Shown here: piece after piece, positions 39,001 through 51,000 of the stretch
How positions within the stretch are numbered: the stretch's first letter is position 1
How the letters are laid out: the number at the start of each line of letters is the position of its first letter
Assembly (NCBI RefSeq): GCF_907165205.1
Contig: NC_058189.1
Span: 70,455,815-70,519,814 of the forward strand
Reading direction: 5' to 3'
Length of the DNA stretch: 64,000 nucleotides
From: Coccinella septempunctata
Taxonomy: Eukaryota > Arthropoda > Insecta > Coleoptera > Coccinellidae
Translations under genes and position numbers: made by a program
Notes under the pieces: generated by a model
The model's input: the letters and a program-made list of their open reading frames with translations, nothing else
What the model was told of the DNA's origin: nothing
Databases searched by the model: none

Positions 39001-42000
39001 TCGGGGCAAGAGGCTCAGCTCTTACCCCAGCCCATCGAAGGGCGCGTTTGGATTTTGCGAGAAAGCATATCCATTGGGAAGAGGCCGATTGGGAACGAGT
39101 TCTCTTCACAGATGAGTCTAGATTCTGCCTCTACCATTGTGATCGACGTTCCCTTGTATACAGAAGTTCACATGAAAGATATGCTCAGTGCAATTTCCTG
39201 AATACTACTGGTTTCGGGGGAGGATCGATTATGGTATGGGGTGGAATATCTTTGACTGCTCGCACAGACCTAGTGGTCGTTGATAATGGAGCTATGAATG
39301 CTGATAAGTATTCGCCCCATACATTGGTGAAAATTTCATTTTTATGAACGATAATACCAGACCCCATCGTGCGCGCATCGTTCAGGAGTACCTTGAAGAG
39401 GTTGAACTCTCTCGAATGGAATGGCCAGCAAGAAGTCCAGATCTCAATCCGATTGAGCAGGTTTGGAACAACCTCAATAGAAGGGTGAGAAGTTCAGAAA
39501 ATCATCCAGCTACTCTTAATGACTTAGGAATCCAACTCGGAGAAATCTGGGAAGGATTAGAACATTTTAAGATCACTCATTTTGAGTATGAACCGTCGTT
39601 GCCGAGCTGTAATTAACGCAAGGGGTGGAAATACCAAGTATTAAATCACTTATCAGCATTTCAGTATTTTGAAAATTGTTCATTTCACTTCTTTCACATA
39701 AGATTCGGTGAAATCCTGAATTTTTCTTCCATTTAATGTGTCTTGTTTCGTTCAAAACCTTCCCGAGAGAACATAAAAAATAAGTTATAATGTCAATGTA
39801 GAGTTAACTTTCATTAAAATTGAGATTTTCAGAATGTGCGTTAATTTTTTTGCGCAGTTGTACGAGTCAAAGACTCATCCTGTATATTTGGGAACAATTT
39901 TGTAACTTGAATTCCAAGATAAGTCTGCAAGGATAGGAGGAAGAGAAATCTCCCATCTGAGACCTCATAGACGAGAGCAAATACGAAAAATTTCGTTCGA
40001 CGTGATATTTCATCCGAGAGTTTGACATTTAAGAGGAAAACCTCCCACACCGTTTGTACATTATTTACGCCATCCCCGCGAAACCATCCAACCCGAACAA
40101 ACCAGAAACATTTCAGAAATAACTGAACCGCAATCAGACCTTCCGAGGTGAAACGCAAACACATCAAGCTCAATTTGGCCCGTGATTCGAGAGAGAGCTC
40201 GGTTTATCCCCCAATCGATCCGCGTCATTTCCGAGATGTATCCCGTAAAATTCCAATTCATCCGAGTATCCGGATAATTGTGAAAAATATCGCATCTCAT
40301 TAACGGGGGGGGGCGCAGAAAGGATTCTCGTTATACGGAGGCCACGTGCTAGGAGCAAACGAGCGAGAGAGAGGAGGAAGCGTCGAATTGTTGGAGAGCG
40401 GAATTTTCATTCCGTCTATCTAACTTTTGTGATGAAATTCGAGTCCAATTTAGGATACACTCATCTGAATATTCAATTAACCGACGGGATGGGTGCTTCG
40501 TTATGGGGCGATTGGCGTTTCGTCAGGGGAAATAATGAGCGTCCCAGAGGCGTCGTCTAACATATCAATCGTTCGCGATGCCTCTCTGTTTTCTTTGAAT
40601 CCCGACGTGGATCCTTGGTTTCTGTGACGACAGTACACGTTCTTTGTGTCTATCTGTCACCCATGAAATTGACTCTAAACTTCTCGAAAAGCAATCGATC
40701 GTTTACCTATATGAAACAATGAAACTCAATAGATTCGCAAATTCCAAGATTGATGGGGATTGTATTGATGCAACAATTTGAATTAAGCGATATTCAACTA
40801 AGGAAACCACGTCTCGGAAAATAAACTACTACACAAGAGTTAGGGATATAGTATTCAATCGTTTTTAAAAGTATGTAATTTTCGAGAAAATCGCTGTAAA
40901 ATCATTTAAAACTCAATAACAACTTGAATCGATCCAATAAAAATCAGTATGAGACATTTCGTCAATCTGGTCGCCTTTTTTCTGGAGTTTGGTTCTTTGC
41001 ATATGCTTCATGAATGTTCTTATTTTGAAATGAAGTCAGTTTATCAACGGCTTCGATTTGAAACGAGTTTTCTGAAAATGCCAAGACGTAAATTAACAAA
41101 CGCTGAGGCTAATAGGGCTATCGGAATGCTACAGGGTGGCCTAACTCAGGGTGTTCTAGCGGAAAGGCTCCAAGTCAGCCAAAGTGTAATAATATCTCGA
41201 CTTTGAAATAGGTTCAGGGAGACATGTTCCTTGTTGGAAAGACCAAGGCTTGGTGGGCGACGAAAAACAACACCAGCTCAGGGTCGTTTCATCACCGTTT
41301 CGGCGAGAAGAACCCTACATCTACGTGTAGAATGCTACGGAATACTCTTCAAAATGCAGATGGGGTCCAAGTTTCCATCGAAACCATCAGACGACGTTTG
41401 AGAGAGGTGAATCTAGGTTCTAGACGTCCATTAAGGGGAATTCCATTAACACGTGACCATATGCGTCAAAGACTGGAATGGACAAGGCAACATATCAATT
41501 GGAACGATCAATGGCGTAGTGTCCTTTTCACTGATGAGTCCAAATATGGACGATGTTCAGATTCTCGAAGAATAAAGGTATGGACAATCCCACGCATACC
41601 CCGTAATCGTCGCTATGTCCAAGAAGTCCATCCATTCCGAGGGGGTAGTGTTATGGTATGAGCCGGGATAAGTTTCAACGGGCGCACAGATCTACACATT
41701 TGTCCTGGGAATATGACTGCCCTACACTATAGGGAGCATTTCACTGCCAATGTTGTGACAAATTTTCACGCTGCTATTGGTGAAACTCTTCAATTTCTAG
41801 ACGATAACGCTAGACCGCACCGTGCAGCCATTGTAGAAAATGAGCGAGGAGCTTGGAGTTCCACATTCACCAATACCTCCGCACTCACCAGATTTGAATT
41901 GCATAGAACATGCATGGGATGTGCTCCAAAGAAGATTAGATAATCATCAACCTACCCCAGAATCCTTAAATGATCTGAGACAGCTTCTGCCCCGTTTATG

Positions 42001-45000
42001 GAACCAAATTCCACAAGAAATGTTCAACAACCTCGTGTGTAGTATGCAAAGAAGATGTCAAGCTGTTATTGATGCCCGTGGAGGCCATATATTGTATGGA
42101 TAGTCTTAAAATGCTTGAATTCTCTGGGAATAAAATTTCGTTATTTTACTCGATTTTTCTTAACCACCCTGTAAACGTTGCAGACCTACAGGCTAAAATT
42201 AATTTGCAACTTGATCTCACATTAATATGAATTTTCATCACAAAGATTTTATATTTTTTTACAATTTAAATCAATATTCCTAATTCATTTGGAGCAGTTT
42301 ATTTCACGTGGATAGTATTAGGATAAACTACGAAACGAAGTAAATATCTTCAAAATCGTGCATTAACTATAACACAAGCCAGACGTACCATAAGAATGAT
42401 CTACATCTCTATATCAAGAACGATTCAAATACTCATTTACTTTCACTTCAACATCGATTGGTTCATGAATAATACTAACAAACAAATTTATAGGAATTAA
42501 TTCATTTGGGTTGTCCGGGTTTGCATATAAACCTTCGCCATTTTGCAACTTCCAGTACCTACACACAAAAATTTATTGACGATGAACGCAAAATGAACCA
42601 CCAGGGTTAAACTCATATTCTTAATTTCAATTAATGTGGTTGTATGTGAATTATCGTTCAAAATTTCATCTACCAAATGGATCAGTCTAGATTCTTAGTT
42701 GATCCCCACCGCATTCGCCAATTTGCAACTACAGGGTGTTTTGGAAGGTGAGGCTTTTTTTTCTGGCAGAAGGTAGAACTCATAAAAAAGTCTTTTAACC
42801 AAAAATTGTCTGTATAAAATATCCAAGACGACTGAGATACAACCCCTAGAAGTTCGACAAAACTTCATTGAATTTCAAGTACAGGACTGTGGAAGATGAC
42901 TCCGGCATCGCAAAAACGAAACAAAACATGAACTTATGGTTCGACAATGAACGGTTCAGTACCAAGTTCATCGGATTCGATGCATCAGGTCACTTTTGAG
43001 AGAATGATAATTGTTGTATCGTGCAATTTAGGGTGAAAAAAAAAATGTAGAGAATCGAGGCAGTTTCTTGAAAGTGCTTATGGTAGTTATGTTGAAGAAG
43101 TACTATGGTGTTTCCCCATTTCATCCCATTTTTACCACGATTGTTGGAATGTTCAAACAAGAAGATTGTGATGCCGATTGTGAAAAAAATTCGTGAATAA
43201 TTTAGACGAATTTTACTGGTGAGATTTTGAAGTAATATTCTTTTTTTTAAGTTTGTGTCTTAAGTCTCTTCTGTCAGTAGGTATCGAAATGAGCCATTTC
43301 ATAAAATCGTTTAAGTTACTTAAATATAATGTGGACAATTCGGCAATCCTAAGTTACCATTTTCATTACCACGTAAATATCGAACGAGCCAATATCCTAA
43401 ACGAAACCACATAGTCGAATAAGAAGATAAGTTTTTTCCCACTGCTTTGCGATAATTCAGCTAAGGTGATTTTTGGTGAAACGCTTCATTTTGACCAGTT
43501 CTACCTTCTGTTGAAACAAAAACATTTTACCAAATGTTCAAATATTCAATAGATAGCGTCAAACTTAGTTTCAAGAGATAGGTTCTTTGAATTTTCGGTA
43601 TTTCTATGGTACGTAATGGTCATAATGAGAAAACTGGAAAACGTGGGTGATATCTTGTGTTCGGAAAAGATTCATCAAACAAATGAAAAACCATATTCCG
43701 AAACTCATTAAATTCGATGGAACCGTTTATTGATAGAACTGAAAATAATTTTTTTATGGTTTTGCAACAGCCTGTATCTTTTAAAAGAAGCCGATTCGGA
43801 AGAAATGGTGAAGAAAAAAGTGATTCTTCTAACCTCAAGAATCTACTGTTGAAATACATGTACGAGTCAAAGACCTCCCTGTGTAGAAATTGAAATTAAA
43901 AAAAATACACAGAAAAAAATTACGCAGATGAGAATGAACTTGTGTGGTCTCGGAACTTCTATTCGTTTGAAATCTGACCTTCTTTTTTCCAGCGACATTG
44001 ACGACATAAACGGCGATTCCCTCCATTTAGACATATGGGATCATGACGATGAAAGTTCTGTCCTTGAAGCAGTGAGCAAACTGAACGAAGTGCGTGGAGT
44101 CCGTGGCTTAGGCAGATTCTTCAAGCAGGTTTGCCAGTCTGCTCGTCAGAGCTCACAGGTAATATTTAGAATTTCATCCCCTTCGAAGTGAAACTTCAGC
44201 AAATATTGAACAAATGTAGCTGATATTGGAGTAAAGAGGGTTTTCTAGAGGATATTTTTATGGACAATTTTTCGATAGTTAAGAGAACCTAGTTCAACGA
44301 GAGAAAAAAGCAGAACGGAAACATTTTATTAATTTAAAGGGAAATTTTGAATTTTGCTCTATTCACATAGCATTATCGAACTATTTATTTTTAACTCCAT
44401 TCACTTTTATTTTAGCAATTTGACACATTTTCACTCTGTATAGAACGAAAATGTGGGATTAACGCTTGTCAAAACATTTTTGGGTTTTAAATCAACGCTA
44501 TGTTGCCTGTTCTACGTAGAAGTTTCTGTTATTACGTATTTTATCACAATGTCGAATCTCTCCGAAAAATAGGTGAGGAACATAATTGAAGTTTATACAA
44601 ATTGATTGAAGGCATACCAAATCCAGTTATTTGCATGGAAAATACAAGAGATCAGTATAATATCATAGTATGCACTAACTTCAGGAGAGTTATTGTTCCT
44701 TATCTTCTTTGGCTAAAGTTTGATTACGTTACATCAGTTGTAGATTTCAAAAATATTAACCCGAAGATGGAATGCATATGATGCAGTGGTAGGGAATGGG
44801 TATCTCCCGAAGGAATTGAAAGATAATTAGAAGAATGTTAAATTCTTCAACAAAAATCATCTTGTATCAATATAAGTAAAAGAGGAAGTTTCAAGCCAAC
44901 ATGAACTTCACTTTTCAACAAAAATTTCACATGAATAAGCAATTAACAGGACAACTGGCGCGTATTTGTGGCTGTTCATCTTAATACATTCAGATAATAA

Positions 45001-48000
45001 TAATAATTAGGTATTTATTGGTACCTTAAGACATAAACAATGTATAGGACAAGTCAAATGAAAAATAGAAAATTCAATTCTCGGGAACTTATTCAACGAT
45101 GGCATTCATCGAAAATCCTGTAGTAAACTTTTCGCATTAATTCACTCAAACATAAAATTCTCAAATGCCACCACTTTTTTTGGGTCTCCCTATAGAAGGA
45201 AATTCTTTGTCATCCTCTACATTCACAATCTTTCTGATTGTGGAAATATTCATCTGAAATATAAGTCGTTTAGTTTCAGATGAAACTCTACATAAATTCT
45301 CTTACATTGAATAGGTTCGCTACCGTCTGACGTATTGTGGATTTTAGAATATCAGGAGATAACTATTTGAATGAGCGTATCTGAATTCTAAATAGCACTT
45401 CCTGAAACCCTGTCTCTTTTTTCAATCACTTTCGGCATTTTCGTAATAAAAATTTATATTAGTTGTGGCAACATTAACGACTTTTCATGAGTGCCAGCCA
45501 ACTTTACTCCGTTCTAGTTACAAAAACTTGAGAAAATTATTTCATGGCCAACCGACTGCCAAAATAAATGTGAATGGAGTATAGTTCAACGAGAGAAAAA
45601 AACAGTTCAACGGAAATTTGAGAATGACGTGAATATTTTTTTAATTTAAAGGGAAATTTCGAATTCTGCTCTATTCATATAGCATTATCGAACTATTTTC
45701 ATGGTTGTAACTGGATTTCTAGTACATAACTGAACCGATTCCATCGTTTTCACGTTCCATCTAGCATCCCATTCCATTCTCTCAAATATTTCATCACATA
45801 TTCGAACGGGTACCGAGGAAGGAATTTACTCCGGATGGTATTTTCCATGAAAAAATATTCCGCTGGAAAAACTCCCGCAATTTCTGGCGAAAGGTCCGCG
45901 TAACCCAAATTCCCGGCTAGAAATAAAACGGTAGGTATTAAATCTGACAATTCCGAGGATAAGTGCAGTTAGCGTAAAAATGTTGAAGCTGGAGATGTTT
46001 AGTTTGCCCGCCTCCACCATGCTACATCATTTTATCGCCGAGAGACAGCTTCGGTACGATATTAAACAGGCGGCGCCCAGTGGCACTTTAGAGCGAGTAA
46101 ATCGTCCCAAATCTGGGGAAACAAGATCCGCAATTCATCATAATTCCAGGCACGAGCAGTCTTCCAACGGGTTCACATGCGATAAATTCGAGTTTATTGG
46201 ACAACAAGATTTTCCTGTACTCTATGTGAATGGGAGATGTGAGGAGGGTTGGTGTTTACACGCTCCCAACACGAATCATTCATCTATTCAACGTTTTCGT
46301 TGATTCGTCTTGAAAGCGAGACTTGGAATTATAGTTTTTTGACATTCCAGACGAAATTTCCAAGAGAAAAAGGGAAGATTTCCCAACTGTTAGGAAATAT
46401 TCATTTCCTTACAGTTATGATATTTCCTTACAGTAAGGAAATGAATATTTCCTAACAGTTGGGAAATCTTCCCTTTTTCTCTTGGAAATTTCGTCTGGTA
46501 TGTCAAAAAACTATTATCCAAGTGAGAAATGATATTTCCTTACAGTTGTTAGTGTTCTTCATAAATTCTTCAAGGAATTAATTGATATTTTGAAAATCTC
46601 AATGCATCGCAAAATGCATGTCAAAATCAGTTTGTTTTACCTATTTACAGTTATTTGACAGTACATTTGTTGAAAATTGGAGGAACATTATTAGAACTAC
46701 GAGAAAAAATTCGGAAAACATGCGAGGTAGTAGGGTGATGTTGAATATTTTGTACTGTGAAAATTTTATTTGCCACCTCAACCTTATTGTTAAGATATTC
46801 TTCGATATATCCTTCAGCAACGTTTGATGATTTCCATCCGCCATGCCTCTTTAAACTAGTTATGTTGGCACCAGAGTCAACCAATATTATTGCAGAAGAT
46901 CGACGAAAGCAGTGACTAGTATATTCTGTCGGATTTTAATTAATAAAAGTGTAATCTGAACCTTGTAAATCACCTCAATCATTGAATTTTCTTCATCTGG
47001 AACTTCCTGGATAAACTTTTCGATTTCTTTCTTCGCTAAAATATTAGATTTCTTTGCCTTATAGCCTTGAACTTGCCCTTTCAATAAAGAACGAAGTTTT
47101 AAATATGTAGATATATCTACATCGTGTTTCATTGCAAGGGTTGAATTCAACATTGAATAATTGGCCCACAATGTTGAAGATTTCATCTTTAAACGAAGGT
47201 CTAGGAAGTATGCCATTACAAAACATATTCCGAGAAATAACTCGTATTTTCACTCTTGCGATAGTCCATAAAGTGTTTTTATGCATATACGTACTTTTCT
47301 TCTTGATTTATTTGGCAATAATCGTACTGAAGCAGTAGTCTCTGCCTCAACTAGCTCTGAGGAAATCCCCGAAATAGAAAATTCATCAGCACTTATCATT
47401 TTACACTGTTTTTTTTTCGAAAACACCAGCAATTAAATGTATATATATCATGTTCATATCAATTCAATCAATTTCATAACGAATTTCAAAGCACCATCTA
47501 TTTATGAATGAAAAAATTCGCGATTTTTTCAAAACTAAAAAAATATCTGTAGAATTTCAAACGATCTGAAGAAAGACAGTAAGTTTACCTCGTAGAAAAA
47601 GCCACATTCCTACACTCTGTGTTATCAATCTTCACAGTCCAGAAATATTAGGCTTTTCCCAACCGGTGAACAATGTACTATTTCTCTCTCGTAAAATTTC
47701 CATAGTGTACTTCATATCCGAAGGTACAGCCATCTGCTTGCTCTTCATTTATAAAGTTCAGATGTGTTTCATTAGAGGAATATATATACTGTCATAATAT
47801 AAAAATACAATAATAAAGATTCATCCGGTTTCTGTGAAAACTTTAGACGTATTAGAGTCCAAGGAACGACAATTTATGCCTTACATCAAGCTGAATATGA
47901 GAGCCATCATTTGTCTGACTTACCACGTGCCTCCTCATATTTTATAGAACTGCACGATCTCATAAAAATAAAAATACACATCCGATGTAGGACATAAACA

Positions 48001-51000
48001 CGAATTCCATTACACTTCAGGAAAATTGAAAACACGTGGAATATAATTGGAACTCCCGCTATACATTTCCTTTGAAACGGCTCTCTATTCCTTGTATAAC
48101 AAGGTCTGTGAAGACGGAATAGGAGAAGGTCGTATTTATCTTTCCATATTTGATGAGAGAAATCAAAGAAAGGTGCCTATCATGTTGATTCACGTGACAG
48201 TGTATTCGTTTCATCTTTTTCAGGGGGAAATTTTCGTTTTGGAATTGAATAAAATGATACGGATCTCTTTGCATATTCGTATCGCTTGTTCTCTAACGTT
48301 CGAACAATTTTTAAGATTCATTGGAATGCGATCATGCAACGAAATTATCATTTGATAAAATAATAAAGACTAGAGTAAAGTAAAGGTTGATATAATAAGT
48401 AAAAATTAGCAACCAGCATCAGTAGAAGTTTTATGAAACATGTTTAAAATACTTTCTATACATGCTTGTATATTTAGGATGATTTCCTGGGATGTGTAAC
48501 TATACCCCTTCAAGAAATTCCATCAACAGGGTTAGAAGGCTGGTTCAAACTTGAAGCGAGGTCACAAAGGAGTTCTGTACAAGGAAGAATTCGTCTTAAG
48601 GTAGACAAAACTATATTCCACTCAGGAATATATTCGCAATAACGAAAATATTTCCATCTAGATCTGGCTCTCAACGCGAGAGAACCATGGTGCATCAGAC
48701 GAGGATAACTGGAGCGAACTCATGCAACACGAGGGTTTATACAAAACTTTCGTGGATTACGAACTTAGGAATTGTACCCGGGAAACTTGGACTTGGAATG
48801 GAGATCTCCCAGGGCCTGCACTCACTATTTTGCATCAGCACGCTGTTCAAGGTAGGCTTTCGAAGCTAGGATAATTCCTCTGAAGATTTGAGAATTTCAT
48901 TTCTTATATGTAACTAATAATGATTTCAGGAGATCTGTCGGATCTACAGATGGCAGCAGTTCGTTTCGTAGCAGCTTCTGGTATTTACCTAAAGCATTCC
49001 CTGAACCCTCGATGGATGTATCAACTTCTGACAGATATCGAAAACTCCTGGCCTAATTCCTCCTTAACAAGGGAGGAAGAGATGTGGTTAGCAGAGAAAT
49101 TCACTGCAATGCAAGGTGAATTGAAATTATTTCATATCAGTAGCAAGCCGACAGTGACGCAATTTTTTTTATCTCTCTCCTAACAGAAAGATGGTTGCAG
49201 CAATTGCGGCATCACAGGCAGCTCTTTCCTGCTCTCCACCCTCCATCTTTAGCACGGTTAGAGTACATTTTGAGGTGCCTGGCTTACCTGTCGAACATGG
49301 TTTGTATAAGTCATAAATATTCTGATGCCTATTGCTTTCTTTTTTCGAAAGTCTAATTTCGACACGCGTATCTCCAAAAATGGTCATCGTAGATCTGAAT
49401 GTGATACATAGTCTAAAAGAACAACTCTTTTAGTAATCAATCTCGGAATTTCATCAACTTCAGTGCTACCATTAAGTCTTGACAACTATTTAACTGTCTC
49501 CATATTTTTGGGAATTTTTCGAAGGCCAACTTTCGAGTCGCGCATCTTCCAGGATAATCATCGTACATTTAAATGTGATACATATTCTGAAAGAGCAACT
49601 TTTCTAGTAATAAATCTGAAAATTTCATCCATTTCGGCACAACCGTTCGGTCTTGAGAAAGTTTTAACTGACCCCATCTTTTTGGGAATTTTTCGAAAGT
49701 CATCTTTAGAGTAATTTATCTTCCAGGAAAATTATCGTAGATCTCAACGTGATACATATTCTGAAAGAGCAACTGTTCTAGTAATAAATCTGAGAATTTC
49801 ATCCATCTCGGCACAACCGTTCGGTCTTGAGAGAGTTTTTACTGACCCCATCTTTTTGGGAGATACTCGTGTATCTGCCAGAAATGTCATCGTAGATCTA
49901 CATATGATACATACTCTGAAAGAGCTTGATATGTATGATTATAATCAACTAAAAGATCTGGTTTGTCTTAAATATAAAACGCATTTCAGAAGTCATTCTG
50001 GAAATGCTGCCCCTTCAACAAAGAGATCAGGGGAGAAATTGTGGCCACACTCAGAAAAGGTACTCCGGAATGGTTCAATTGTTTGAAATCGGTCGTGATG
50101 CCAACTGATGAATACGACAACACGTTCGTAGATTTCTGCACAGAAGTTTACGTCCATTTGGAACATGGACTGTCTCATTATCATCCGTTATTCGAAGGGT
50201 AAGTTCATTTCATTAGATCAGATTTGGGTCCACTGGCTGAATCGACCCTGGTGGTGCAAATCCATTCTGGACCAGTTCAGGACGATCTTGCAATTCAGCT
50301 GTCTCCTTATTCAATCTGCTGACAAGATTATGAATACATACAGTGTTTGTATTGGCTGTGCCCCTCAGCATTCTTACAAGGATATAACAATCAGCTTGTA
50401 AAAGCTGCAGGAGCTTCTTGGTTCTGCTTATGCGAGCCTGGAGGATTCTCTGCTTCTAGGAGTTCAGTTATTCTCAATCAAAAGAGCAAATAAGAATCTT
50501 GCTCACCCTCAATAAAGCTTTCTTTTTTCAGGACCAATGGAATACCGTATTTCAGTGTGATATTCAAACAGATCGATAAACTCATGTCAGACGAAGTTAT
50601 AACTTTCCTCAATCAGAACGAGCATCCAGACTTAGCCTACAGCCGTTTGATATTTTCGGTTTACCTTGAGGTGAAAGATCTTGCTAGCTTCGGTCACAAC
50701 TTGCCTTCGGGAGGGGATCACAAACTTCTGCTGCCCAAGTGTCACGAATGGTTCGAGCCATCTGTCAGCTGTTGGTTGGACGTCTGCAAGGCTAAGGCTC
50801 TTCAAAGGGTACGAAGTTCACTATTCATCCTCTGAACATTTTGAAGAAGTTCATCTTGATCCATAGGTTAGGGTATCGGTAGAACTCCAAAAACCCTGCG
50901 AGGGCGATAAGATAGTCAAGCACAGTTCATCGGCCGTAGACGTGGTAGCCATGTTCTGTCATCTGAGGGATTTTTGGAGGTTGCTCCAGTGGCCTAAGGC

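Noticed and set aside
40304..40312. G9 run as a quadruplex
   Set aside because: A single run without three further G tracts nearby cannot form the usual intramolecular structure.
45980..46303. 107-codon plus-strand open frame
   Set aside because: No recognisable domain, and it lies within a stac intron whose flanking exons already join in phase.
48047..48355. 102-codon plus-strand open frame before stac exon 7
   Set aside because: No similarity recognised. The exons at 44158 and 48478 connect directly through C2A.
49257..49262. GTTAGA as donor of stac exon 10
   Set aside because: Reading on to GTTTGT at 49300 gives the conserved RLEYILRCLAYLSNM helix and a matching phase to KSFWKCCPF.
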